NCBI GenBank assembly: GCA_965114465.1
Contig: CBCOYO010000067.1
Coordinates: 1-18,143 of the forward strand
From: COE1 sp965114465
GTDB lineage: Bacteria; Bacillota; Clostridia; Lachnospirales; Lachnospiraceae
Length of the DNA: 18,143 nt
Direction: 5' to 3'
Part shown: piece after piece, positions 6,891 to 13,798 of the stretch
Numbering within the stretch: the first letter of the stretch is position 1
How the letters are laid out: each line of letters begins with the position of its first letter
Notes under the pieces: model-generated
What the model saw: the letters and a program-made list of their open reading frames with translations, nothing else
What the model was told of the DNA's origin: nothing
Databases searched by the model: none
Made by a program: the position numbers and the translations under genes

Positions 6891-6920
6891 TTTATACTAA
6901 CGAACACTTAAATTTACCAA
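6891..6920 (-). promoter_or_regulatory. Possible hydrolase promoter inside the MITE-like element
   Basis: On the minus strand TTGGTA (6920-6915), an 18-bp spacer and TATAAA (6896-6891) lie 40-70 bp before the ATG at 6848. The -10 box is at the very end of the MITE-like element. The match is moderate. Confidence 0.4.
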
Positions 6921-6986
6921 TACTGCTGATTTATAAGCGTAAATATTTTAAGTGGTATAGTAAAAGGTATCGCTCGTGAGTATAAC
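6891..6986 (-). mobile_element. MITE-like element, copy 2 (96 bp)
   Basis: Its ends match the element at 11770-11874: GTTATACTCACGAGCGA (6986-6970 on the minus strand) matches 16 of 17 bases of one end of that copy, and TCGTTAGTATA (minus strand, near 6903-6893) matches the other end exactly. The terminal repeats pair with each other at about 13 of 16 positions. The interior differs from the other copy but forms its own inverted repeat (CACTTAAA...TTTAAGTG). It has no coding capacity. No clear target-site duplication was seen. Confidence 0.6.
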
Positions 6987-7018
6987 AGCGAATCAACTAT
7001 AACACTTTTTCAAGGGCG

Positions 7019-7053
7019 AAAAAAGTCCCTCTCCGGTAAGTTACCGAAAAGGG
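7019..7053 (-). terminator. Terminator of the LytTR-DUF3021 operon
   Basis: The minus-strand stem CCC(T/T)...AGGG with inner CGGTA/TACCG (7053-7027) is followed by ACTTTTTT. It lies 15 bp after the DUF3021 stop codon. Confidence 0.8.
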
Positions 7054-7067
7054 CAGGCAAAATGCTG

Positions 7068-7499
7068 TTATATTTTTTTATTTTTCTTAATTATCTCATT
7101 AATCTCCCAAACTTTTTTGCAATCCTCATAATATGCCAGTAAAAATGTCGCTGTAAAGACAATTAATAGCATAATCGCAAGGCATACCAAAAATGCGGCA
7201 TTCATATCCAAGAAATCGTACACAACGCCTCCCATAACTCCTACAACTACAGCCACTACGCCAAAGTACAAAGAAACCATCAGTATACCCGATTGTATAT
7301 TCCAAAATCCTATTATAAAATGAAATACTGCAATCACAAAGCAGATGCTCAAAAGCTGTATCGCCTTCTGATTGTCTATTGGGTCAAACACTCCAATTTC
7401 GCTTATCAACACATACATTATCACTACAAATGCATAGGATATTGTAAAACTTGCAATTGTTTTCAGTACTCTGCTGATAAAATTCCCTTTTCTTTCCAA
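7068..7499 (-). CDS. DUF3021 four-helix membrane protein, partner of a LytTR regulator
   Basis: A 143-residue integral membrane protein with four hydrophobic helices (about 14-34, 45-67, 70-92 and 100-124) and a charged cytoplasmic tail (YYEDCKKVWEINEIIKKNKK). Size, topology and its position directly after a LytTR gene identify the DUF3021 family. In streptococcal LytTR regulatory systems such as HdrRM and BrsRM, a membrane protein of this kind restrains the regulator; I infer the same here. It starts at a TTG (AAAGG about 11 nt and GGAG 3 nt upstream); the preceding in-frame codon is a stop, so no longer form exists. It lies 30 bp after the regulator gene and before a terminator. Confidence 0.85.
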   Translation of the reverse strand: MERKGNFISRVLKTIASFTISYAFVVIMYVLISEIGVFDPIDNQKAIQLLSICFVIAVFHFIIGFWNIQSGILMVSLYFGVVAVVVGVMGGVVYDFLDMNAAFLVCLAIMLLIVFTATFLLAYYEDCKKVWEINEIIKKNKKI

Positions 7500-7529
7500 C
7501 TACTCCGCCGCCTTTCTCGAATATACGTT

Positions 7530-7979
7530 TTACTTCCATGTTTCTCTTAAAAACTTATCTTTCAATCCATTTACATAATGCCGGTTTACAATCTGGCGCT
7601 CCCCATTGTCAAGCAACGCCTCAAACCGTCCGTTAATCTGGGGTTTTATTTCTAAAATTTTGCAGATATTAACAATGGTTGATTTACTAATACGCGCAAA
7701 ACTGTATTTTCCGATTTTTTCTTCTATCTCATAAAGCTTATATTCGCAAGTGTACACTTCCGCTTTGGAATACACAAATGTCTTTTCTTCTACGCTCTCA
7801 ATATAAAATATTTCATCTAAAGAAATCTTGCTGACTGCCCCGTCCTTTAACACAGGAAGGGAAAACATTAATGCATGAATTTCATTGATAATACGTTGCA
7901 AATCCGCATTAATCATCCCACATTTAATATGGATTTCCGTTTCTTCCTGTGTGTCGTTTTGTTCTATCCATAGTTTCAT
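7530..7979 (-). CDS. LytTR-type DNA-binding transcriptional regulator
   Basis: A 149-residue regulator without a receiver domain. Residues about 1-40 (IEQNDTQEETEIHIKCG...) form a short N-terminal region typical of stand-alone LytTR proteins. Residues about 45-145 are the LytTR domain: SKISLDEIFYIESVEEKTFVYSK, a strand-rich core, FARISKSTIVNI and GERQIVNRHYVNGLKDKFL. AGGCGG lies 6 nt before the ATG. It is first in an operon with the DUF3021 membrane protein. Its promoter is an extended -10 type (8088-8115) and its leader contains a 19-codon ORF. A perfect inverted repeat built on ACAGTTCA, similar to known LytTR sites, lies about 180 bp upstream and could be its operator. Confidence 0.93.
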   Translation of the reverse strand: MKLWIEQNDTQEETEIHIKCGMINADLQRIINEIHALMFSLPVLKDGAVSKISLDEIFYIESVEEKTFVYSKAEVYTCEYKLYEIEEKIGKYSFARISKSTIVNICKILEIKPQINGRFEALLDNGERQIVNRHYVNGLKDKFLRETWK

Positions 7980-8011
7980 CTGTTACCGCCTATTTTTTGC
8001 CCATCTTCAAT

Positions 8012-8071
8012 TCAAGATTCAAGATTCCGAAACACCGATTCTCTGAATATCTTTTGACCGCTCTGATTCAT
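8012..8071 (-). CDS. Possible 19-aa leader peptide upstream of the LytTR gene
   Basis: ATG with AAGGA 7 nt upstream opens the short frame MNQSGQKIFRESVFRNLES, wholly inside the predicted LytTR mRNA leader and ending 33 bp before the LytTR start. The peptide is polar with no signal-like stretch. The ribosome-binding site is the main support; there is no evidence of conservation. Confidence 0.35.
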   Translation of the reverse strand: MNQSGQKIFRESVFRNLES

Positions 8072-8087
8072 TTGATTTTCCTTGTCT

Positions 8088-8115
8088 ATTATATCAGCTT
8101 TAGCAATTATTTCAA
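8088..8115 (-). promoter_or_regulatory. Promoter of the LytTR-DUF3021 operon
   Basis: On the minus strand TTGAAA (8115-8110), a 16-bp spacer and TATAAT (8093-8088), with an extended -10 TG one base upstream. The predicted start near 8081 gives a leader of about 100 nt. Confidence 0.7.
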
Positions 8116-8156
8116 GTTCTGAAGTAATATCCATTTTCGTTACAATTCAGCAAAAG

Positions 8157-8186
8157 TAACAGTTCAGATAATCCATTGAACTGTTA
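8157..8186. promoter_or_regulatory. Perfect 10-bp inverted repeat, possible LytTR operator
   Basis: TAACAGTTCA (8157-8166) and TGAACTGTTA (8177-8186) with a 10-bp spacer. Each arm contains ACAGTTCA, close to the ACAGTT-type half-site known for LytTR proteins, although classical sites are direct repeats. It lies between the divergent promoters of the LytTR operon and the radical SAM gene. The rest of the 339-bp divergent region (7980-8318) holds the two promoters and the leader ORF. Confidence 0.5.
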
Positions 8187-8216
8187 TCCCGTTTTCTGTT
8201 ATTTTTCGCATTTTCA

Positions 8217-8246
8217 TTGACGCAGCTCCAAGAATAAATGTATAAT
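8217..8246 (+). promoter_or_regulatory. Promoter of the radical SAM gene
   Basis: TTGACG (8217-8222), an 18-bp spacer and TATAAT (8241-8246), about 70 bp before the ATG at 8319. Confidence 0.7.
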
Positions 8247-8318
8247 ATAAAGCACGAACAAGACATAGCATATACGACAGCCCCATGCAATCTACAACAA
8301 ATAAAAAGGAAATGATTT

Positions 8319-10232
8319 ATGAGTTATTCCAATATTCTTTTGATCGGCATCAATGCGAAATATATTCACTCTAATCCTGCGATTTACTGCCTAAAGGCAT
8401 ATGTGGATCGCTATTGCACCAACCGTCCTTTCGGCTGCAGCGTGTCACTAGCTGAATATACAATTAATCAACCTGTATCTGCAGTTCTTGCTGATTTATA
8501 TGCAAAAAAGCCCGATATTGCCGCTTTTTCCTGCTATATCTGGAACTGGGAAATGGTGCAGAATATCCTTTTGGAACTGCCCAAAATCCTACCGGATACA
8601 CAGATTTGGCTTGGTGGGCCTGAGGTTTCTTTCCATGCAGAAGAAATTCTTTCCAAATATCCGCTGCTTACTGGCATTATGATTGGCGAAGGCGAAGAAA
8701 CTTTTCGAGAATTAGCAATGTATTATTGGACAGGTAAAGGCAGTTTACTTGATATAAAAGGAATCCTGTATCACGGCAGTTTTACAGGAATGCGTGCACC
8801 AGTTGCAATCGACAGCCTGCCTTTTCCCTATGATGCAAAGAATATATTAGACGCCTTTGAAAATAGAATTATTTACTATGAATCGCAGCGTGGCTGCCCT
8901 TTTCACTGTGCATACTGCCTTTCCGCTGCTCATGATCAATCTGCTTATGATCAATCTGCGAATGAAAATACCAAAAAAGTTTTGCTAAATTCCACAACTG
9001 CTGCGCCCACATCCACAATGCCAGATACTGACGGGCATTTTTCTATACAATTGGATTATCAGACCGATAAAGTACGTCTGCGCAGCTTGGAAATGGTTCA
9101 AAAAGAACTGCAATTTTTCCTGGATCACCATGTAAAACAGGTAAAATTTATTGACCGTACCTTTAACTGTAACGCTGCCCATGCCTCTGCTATATGGCGT
9201 TATCTTCTAGAACATGATAATGGCATTACAAATTTTCACTTTGAAATAGCAGCAGATTTGCTGACAGAAGAACAACTTGCACTTTTAGCGCAAATGCGTA
9301 TAGGACTAATCCAGTTGGAAATTGGCGTGCAATCAACGTATGCTCCCACTCTGGAAGCCATTTATCGCCGTATGGATTTAGATAAATTACGCAAAAATGT
9401 AGCAAAAGTGCGCAGTTTTCATAATATCCACCAGCACCTTGATCTTATTGCAGGACTTCCCTATGAAGATTATTCGACTTTTGCAAACTCCTTTAACGAA
9501 GTCTACAATATGACTCCACACCAGCTACAGCTTGGTTTTTTAAAAGTTTTAAAAGGTTCTCCAATGGAGGAAATCGCGCCAGAATATGGGATTGTCTGCC
9601 AGTCCAAACCACCTTATGAGGTGCTCTATACCAAGTGGCTGCGCTTTACAGATACACTTAATTTAAAAAATATCGAGGAAATGGTTGAACTCTACTATAA
9701 TAGCTGCCAATTTACCCATACGCTGCCTGTACTTGCACTGGAATTTTCTTCCCCATTTCAAATGTACGAAGCATTGGCAGACTATTATCAGGACAATGGT
9801 TATTTTGTCAATACACCTGCACGGGTATACCGCTATCAAGTGCTTCTGGACTTTGCCAGCGCTACTGTACCAGAGAAACAGCAGCTTTTTGCGGAACTTC
9901 TTACATTTGATCTATATCTGCGTGAAAACAGCAAAAGCCGTCCCACGTTCGCGCCAGAATATACATTGCCAAAATCAATGCTGCGGCAGTTTTATAAAAA
10001 GGAAACAGAAGAACCGCGGATGCTGAAAAGCTATTGCGGACTACAGGAAGCGCAAATTGCAAGAATGACACATATCGAACGTTTTTCTTATGCAGTGTGG
10101 AATGGCTTGCAAAATCCTACGGAATGCACCAAGAATATGGATGCTCCTAAATATGTGCTGTTTGATTATAAAAATCGTGATATGCTGTCATATAATGCAG
10201 CGTTTTTTGTGTTGGAGGAAGAGGATTTATGA
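8319..10232 (+). CDS. B12-binding radical SAM protein with DUF4080 domain
   Basis: A 637-residue cytoplasmic iron-sulfur enzyme. Residues about 1-140 are a cobalamin-binding-like fold (LLIGINAKYIHSNPAIYCLK; WLGGPEVSF; GEGEETF). The radical SAM domain follows with Cys193-x3-Cys197-x2-Cys200 (GCPFHCAYCLS) binding the 4Fe-4S cluster and the KFIDRTFN strand. The C-terminal third (about 430-630) is the DUF4080 region. The substrate of this family is unknown; a methyl or radical transfer role is inferred from the domains. AAGGA lies 8 nt before the ATG. Unusually, about 45 residues of polar low-complexity sequence (about 203-249, including a DQSA.DQSA repeat) sit right after the cluster motif, where I would expect CLSS to lead almost directly into (V/S)R.RSL. 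Monocistronic. Confidence 0.92.
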   Translation: MSYSNILLIGINAKYIHSNPAIYCLKAYVDRYCTNRPFGCSVSLAEYTINQPVSAVLADLYAKKPDIAAFSCYIWNWEMVQNILLELPKILPDTQIWLGGPEVSFHAEEILSKYPLLTGIMIGEGEETFRELAMYYWTGKGSLLDIKGILYHGSFTGMRAPVAIDSLPFPYDAKNILDAFENRIIYYESQRGCPFHCAYCLSAAHDQSAYDQSANENTKKVLLNSTTAAPTSTMPDTDGHFSIQLDYQTDKVRLRSLEMVQKELQFFLDHHVKQVKFIDRTFNCNAAHASAIWRYLLEHDNGITNFHFEIAADLLTEEQLALLAQMRIGLIQLEIGVQSTYAPTLEAIYRRMDLDKLRKNVAKVRSFHNIHQHLDLIAGLPYEDYSTFANSFNEVYNMTPHQLQLGFLKVLKGSPMEEIAPEYGIVCQSKPPYEVLYTKWLRFTDTLNLKNIEEMVELYYNSCQFTHTLPVLALEFSSPFQMYEALADYYQDNGYFVNTPARVYRYQVLLDFASATVPEKQQLFAELLTFDLYLRENSKSRPTFAPEYTLPKSMLRQFYKKETEEPRMLKSYCGLQEAQIARMTHIERFSYAVWNGLQNPTECTKNMDAPKYVLFDYKNRDMLSYNAAFFVLEEEDL

Positions 10233-10251
10233 TAAATATGTACTAAAACAA

Positions 10252-10350
10252 GGGGCTGTCGGAAAATATAATTCTACTACAGTATATGGTAGTGATACCG
10301 AATGTATCCCGTGATATATTAAAGAGATAGCATTCTTTTCCGATAGCCCC
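10252..10350. mobile_element. 99-bp MITE-like hairpin element
   Basis: The terminal 15-bp inverted repeats GGGGCTGTCGGAAAA (10252-10266) and TTTTCCGATAGCCCC (10336-10350) pair with one G-U. The interior has two further small hairpins (ACTAC/GTAGT and GATAC/GTATC), so the whole can fold as a branched stem. There is no ORF. It starts 20 bp after the radical SAM stop and may also act as that gene's 3' end. The terminal sequence resembles ends of clostridial insertion sequences, from memory only. Confidence 0.6.
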
Positions 10351-10358
10351 ATTATCTT

Positions 10359-10421
10359 CTACGTCCCCTGCCCCAAACCCGCCAGTGAATCGAATACGCC
10401 CTGCACATCAAGGCATCCGTA
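10359..10421 (-). pseudogene. Duplicated 3' end of the S8 peptidase gene (remnant)
   Basis: 63 bp that match 62 of 63 positions of the genuine gene end at 11888-11950, in the same orientation and 1529 bp away (56 bp identical, one A/G difference, then six identical). It would encode the last 20 residues of the peptidase (YGCLDVQGVFDSLAGLGQGT) plus the stop codon, with Arg changed to Cys. The codons just before read roughly EKW, faintly like the EWG of the intact gene. It is not expressed as a gene. Confidence 0.85.
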
Positions 10422-10483
10422 CCATTTTTCACCTTCTCTTAATTGATTCATTTTAATAATTATCTTATTTTTCTCTCACTTGG

Positions 10484-11194
10484 TCATTCTACTTCCCTTT
10501 GATATACTTTGCATATAATATCATTTACCCGATTATATACCTCTAAAAAATCAGGTTTATTCTTTATACCTTTCATTTTATCATATGCTTCTTTTAGATC
10601 GGAAATCCGTGTTTTATAAGCTTCAAAATCTCCTAATGCCCTATCCGTTGCTTTCCATATTCGAAATAATTCATCCAGCTTTATTTCAGTAATAAAAGAC
10701 AATACATAAATATCCAGAATATCTTTCATCCTCCTACACACACTTTCTCCTGAAATGGCATATATCTTATCAGAAAGCATTTTCGATAGACTGGCACCAT
10801 TTATTGAAATTCCATTCACATAAGAAATATATGGGCTGCAAAATTGATTCTGTCTGACACTTAGATCAACACTTGCAACCTTCTCCCCATTTTTTCTCAC
10901 AATCATAAAGCCAGCAGACTTTTTTTCACCAAAGATTCTGTTCGCACGAATATCCAGTGAGGAGTCAACCTTTTTTACTGCACTTCGCAATGCGCTTTCC
11001 ATCTCCTCCATTGCTGGAAGTTCCCCGACCCAGTCACCATCTATATCTCTGGTCATCCGCTCTACTTTCGACGGATTATTTTCCCTAAGTGCAAGATTAA
11101 GAACCATTGCTCCTTTAAAAACGATTGGTATACCAGCATTTGACAATTCTTCCATGACCCTATATAAAAATTCCATTAACTCCACAACTGTCAC
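10484..11194 (-). CDS. AbiEii/AbiGii-type nucleotidyltransferase toxin
   Basis: A 236-residue putative type IV toxin of the DNA polymerase beta nucleotidyltransferase superfamily. Visible motifs are FKGAMVLNLAL (26-36), the metal-binding TRDIDGDW (about 48-55, DxD), a third acidic strand VASVDLSV, SKMLSDKIYAIS (the conserved Lys motif) and RRMKDILDIYVL (the R.KD..D motif). Family members transfer nucleotides to RNA and arrest growth; in the AbiE system they give phage-related protection. The GTG start immediately follows the antitoxin stop (TAG-GTG), so translation is coupled; an ATG at 11176 is an alternative. The gene is AT-rich and lies between the duplicated subtilase tails, suggesting horizontal acquisition. 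Confidence 0.85.
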   Translation of the reverse strand: MTVVELMEFLYRVMEELSNAGIPIVFKGAMVLNLALRENNPSKVERMTRDIDGDWVGELPAMEEMESALRSAVKKVDSSLDIRANRIFGEKKSAGFMIVRKNGEKVASVDLSVRQNQFCSPYISYVNGISINGASLSKMLSDKIYAISGESVCRRMKDILDIYVLSFITEIKLDELFRIWKATDRALGDFEAYKTRISDLKEAYDKMKGIKNKPDFLEVYNRVNDIICKVYQREVE

Positions 11195-11605
11195 CTACTC
11201 TTCATAATACGCAACTGCCCATTTTTTATACTTTTCAAATCTTGGCAGCAAATATTCCGGAATCCTAAGTCCCTCAAAACTCTCATCATGATCCTCATAA
11301 TAATTTGCCAAACTCTCTGTAATAATCTGTTCATCACCATTTTGCTCTAAAAGGTCAATAATCGTTTGATTAACAGTTGTACACAGCAGTCCGTTATGTT
11401 CTTCATACTCAAGCGTTTCCAATGACGGCACTATTATTTGTTCTATACCACTAATATTCTGCTTTTTACTGACAAATATCTGTGCCATGGGTCTATAGCC
11501 GCCATTCGTCAGCCCCAAAAAGTCTGCTGCTGTATCAAACGCCAATACACAATCTATATTAGATAATAAATTTCTTAACTGATCGTTATAAGTAATCACA
11601 GGCAT
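11195..11605 (-). CDS. AbiEi-like antitoxin (short form)
   Basis: A 136-residue protein coupled without a gap to the AbiEii-type toxin. Segments recalling AbiEi-family antitoxins are VLAFDTAADFLGLTNGGY (about 20-37), AQIFVSKKQNISGIEQIIVPS and LLCTTVNQTIIDLLE (about 73-87, the family TT..RTL.DLL position). The acidic C-terminus includes NYYEDHDESFEGLRIP. At 136 residues it is shorter than typical AbiEi and lacks a recognisable N-terminal winged helix, so DNA binding is uncertain. The start is well supported: AAGGAG lies 9 nt before the ATG. Identification rests about equally on these motifs and on its position before the toxin. Confidence 0.7.
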   Translation of the reverse strand: MPVITYNDQLRNLLSNIDCVLAFDTAADFLGLTNGGYRPMAQIFVSKKQNISGIEQIIVPSLETLEYEEHNGLLCTTVNQTIIDLLEQNGDEQIITESLANYYEDHDESFEGLRIPEYLLPRFEKYKKWAVAYYEE

Positions 11606-11642
11606 TTATACTCTCTCCTTCCTATAACTTCGTATGCGTGTA

Positions 11643-11686
11643 ATAAATTATTGCTAAATCTAAACAAAGTTAAAGATAAATTATTG
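11643..11686 (-). promoter_or_regulatory. Direct repeats upstream of the toxin-antitoxin operon
   Basis: The 11-bp ATAAATTATTG occurs at 11643-11653 and 11676-11686, 33 bp apart (about three helical turns), 40-80 bp upstream of the antitoxin start. A minus-strand TTGACA (11689-11684) overlaps the distal copy, but no good -10 is at the right distance. It is a possible autoregulatory site; the function is inferred. Confidence 0.35.
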
Positions 11687-11769
11687 TCAAATAAATAGTA
11701 TCTATCAAAAACTTTTTACTATTTACATATTCCTTACTTCGTTCACTTTTCCGTTGTTTCTGAGCCTTA

Positions 11770-11874
11770 GTTATACTCATGAGCGATTAGATTTTCCTTT
11801 CTGCATAGCATGTATTGCCCGTTTAGCATTATGGGCTGTGCAGAAAGGAAAATCTTAACGGTCGTTAGTATAGC
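11770..11874 (+). mobile_element. MITE-like element, copy 1 (105 bp)
   Basis: Imperfect inverted arms of about 41 bp (11769-11809 and 11835-11875; 34 of 41 positions pair), including a 17-bp perfect core AGATTTTCCTTTCTGCA, with a short interior holding GCCC/GGGC. Both ends recur at 6891-6986. It has no ORF. It begins 14 bp after the subtilase stop and could also terminate that transcript. Confidence 0.7.
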
Positions 11875-11887
11875 TATCCTATGCTCT

Positions 11888-11950
11888 CTACGTCCCCTGC
11901 CCCAAACCCGCCAGTGAATCGAATACGCCCTGCACATCAAGGCGTCCGTA
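11888..11950. repeat. Intact partner of the 63-bp direct repeat
   Basis: The last 63 bp of the S8 peptidase coding sequence; the other copy is at 10359-10421. The two copies frame the toxin-antitoxin pair and MITE copy 1. Confidence 0.88.
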
Positions 11951-13630
11951 GCCCCATTCGCGGTTAGGATATTCCAGATAACTTTCCCGACGTGCGCCGC
12001 GTATTAGATAATTCTTGATATTCGTTGAGTTTACCAAAACGTCATTGCTATTGACAACTGCCCATTCCAAAAGCTGCGCGCAAGCGCCTGCCGTAATTGC
12101 TGCCGAAACGCTCGAGCCGCTGCGTTCACCAAAGGGTGTTGATACATCAACCCCTGGGGCTGCCACATCTGGCACTACATAATTGTCCCTTGCGTACCCT
12201 CTGCCAGACGAAGTGGCAATGCTGTTATTTATCATTTGATAATTTGCTACTGATACTGCACTATGTACATATGCGGGTTCTGTGATTGTCGTTTTCGGGC
12301 TGGATTCCAGAAAGTAGGTATCCGATGATAAAAACTGCGTAATTGGCAGCCAGACATCAAAGCTTCCACCAATTGTATTCCCCTCTGAATTAATGCGAAT
12401 TGTCCAAATGCCTTCCGTTGGATCAATAAAACGAAAGCGAATAAATTCCGACCCTGACGCTTGCTCTACCAACAGATTCTCGATGATTAAATGTGTTCTT
12501 TCATATATAAAAGTAAATTCGCGTCTTGTAGCATCTCTTGGACTGTTCCAACGCACGTATTCTCCGCCAGGCGAACGAATGGTTGCATTATAATAGTAGG
12601 GCGCATTTCCCCACAAATCCATAATAAATCCCCTTTCGTTTTCCCCAACGCGCAGTTCAATATCCTGATACGGCTCTCGTTCACTTATCTCACCAAAAAA
12701 ATGATGAGAAGAATTGCCCTCATTTCCGCCCGCAACGACAAAAACACGGCTTTTCTGTCTGCCTAAATACTGCATAAATGTTCCAAGAATACCAGAACCC
12801 GTATGATCGCCCATACTCGTTCCAATACCAAGGCAGATCACAAGCGGCCGCGATAGAATCCGCACATATTTTTGCAAATATTGTATCGCCATTAAAATAT
12901 CCGATTCGCTATAACATGGCACACCCGGCGGAATTTTATAAAGTTCTCTAAGATACGGCTTTGCTTCTTTTAGCTTAACTACTGCTATCCGGCTATCCGG
13001 TGCAGCACCAATAAAACGTCCTCCTTCCAATGAACTTCCCGCTGCCACGCTCGCCATTACACTACCATGTCCATTTGCGTCAGTGCTTGGTACAACCGAA
13101 AGCGGATTATCGTTTGCCAACGCCTCATTGAGCATTTCATTGGTAAATTCTGTCCCATATTCAAACCCTTCCGGCGGCATACCTGTCTGGATTGTCTGAT
13201 CCCAAATGCTGACAATGCGGCTTTTTCCCCCGATATCTAGAAAAACGGGATCCTGATAGCGGATTCCTGTATCTATAAAACCAATTGTAACATTTTTACC
13301 CGTTAAATTCAGCGGTCCTCTCTGCACTGACAAAATTCCGGATTCCGTAAGCGCCAAGGTATTTAAGTTATAATCCTGCGCCACCTGCAACTTGTTTTCT
13401 GTTCCTAACTCCATTAAACCATAACATTTCGGCAAAAAAGAATAGTAAGAACGTATCGCATTTGATTCCCCAATCACCGCTCTCCGCTCAATAAAAAAAA
13501 TTCCAAGATTTCCATTGAGAGAATGATAACAGTAATCCGCCTGTGACTCTATATTATATTCTTTCGGAAACACAAAATCAAACAATACATCCACATAATC
13601 ATTGGATAAAATCCGCTCTTTGCAGGTCAC
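11888..13630 (-). CDS. S8 family (subtilisin-like) serine peptidase
   Basis: A 580-residue subtilase of the clostridial type without an evident signal peptide or membrane helix. All catalytic positions are present: Asp120 in IGFIDTGI, His188 in DANGHGS, the oxyanion Asn303 in VAGGNEGN and Ser507 in SGSSVSAA; the last motif departs from the usual GTSMSAP by Thr to Ser and Pro to Ala. A long insert (about 310-455) between Asn and Ser is a beta-rich domain, as in CspBA-like clostridial proteins. Substrate unknown; Csp relatives act in spore germination, but many Lachnospiraceae carry extra copies without known role. The GTG start has GAGG 8 nt upstream. The 3' end is duplicated at 10359-10421. 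Confidence 0.95.
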   Translation of the reverse strand: MTCKERILSNDYVDVLFDFVFPKEYNIESQADYCYHSLNGNLGIFFIERRAVIGESNAIRSYYSFLPKCYGLMELGTENKLQVAQDYNLNTLALTESGILSVQRGPLNLTGKNVTIGFIDTGIRYQDPVFLDIGGKSRIVSIWDQTIQTGMPPEGFEYGTEFTNEMLNEALANDNPLSVVPSTDANGHGSVMASVAAGSSLEGGRFIGAAPDSRIAVVKLKEAKPYLRELYKIPPGVPCYSESDILMAIQYLQKYVRILSRPLVICLGIGTSMGDHTGSGILGTFMQYLGRQKSRVFVVAGGNEGNSSHHFFGEISEREPYQDIELRVGENERGFIMDLWGNAPYYYNATIRSPGGEYVRWNSPRDATRREFTFIYERTHLIIENLLVEQASGSEFIRFRFIDPTEGIWTIRINSEGNTIGGSFDVWLPITQFLSSDTYFLESSPKTTITEPAYVHSAVSVANYQMINNSIATSSGRGYARDNYVVPDVAAPGVDVSTPFGERSGSSVSAAITAGACAQLLEWAVVNSNDVLVNSTNIKNYLIRGARRESYLEYPNREWGYGRLDVQGVFDSLAGLGQGT

Positions 13631-13676
13631 TTGCTCTACCTCAAGCTTCCTTTGGTCATTGTTCTAAATATATGAT

Positions 13677-13697
13677 AAGCAAATTGCTTTTATACCA
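13677..13697 (-). promoter_or_regulatory. Possible extended -10 promoter and palindrome before the peptidase gene
   Basis: On the minus strand TGGTATAAA (13697-13689) is an extended -10 form without a good -35. It is followed by a perfect 13-bp palindrome, AAGCAA-A-TTGCTT (13677-13689), a possible operator at the transcription start. Confidence 0.35.
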
Positions 13698-13798
13698 CAC
13701 ATTTTCTATATTTTTACCATTCTTATCCAAGGCACTAACAAATTGTGAACGTTTTGTCCAATTTTTTCACGCTTCTTATATGCACATTGGTCAGTAAT

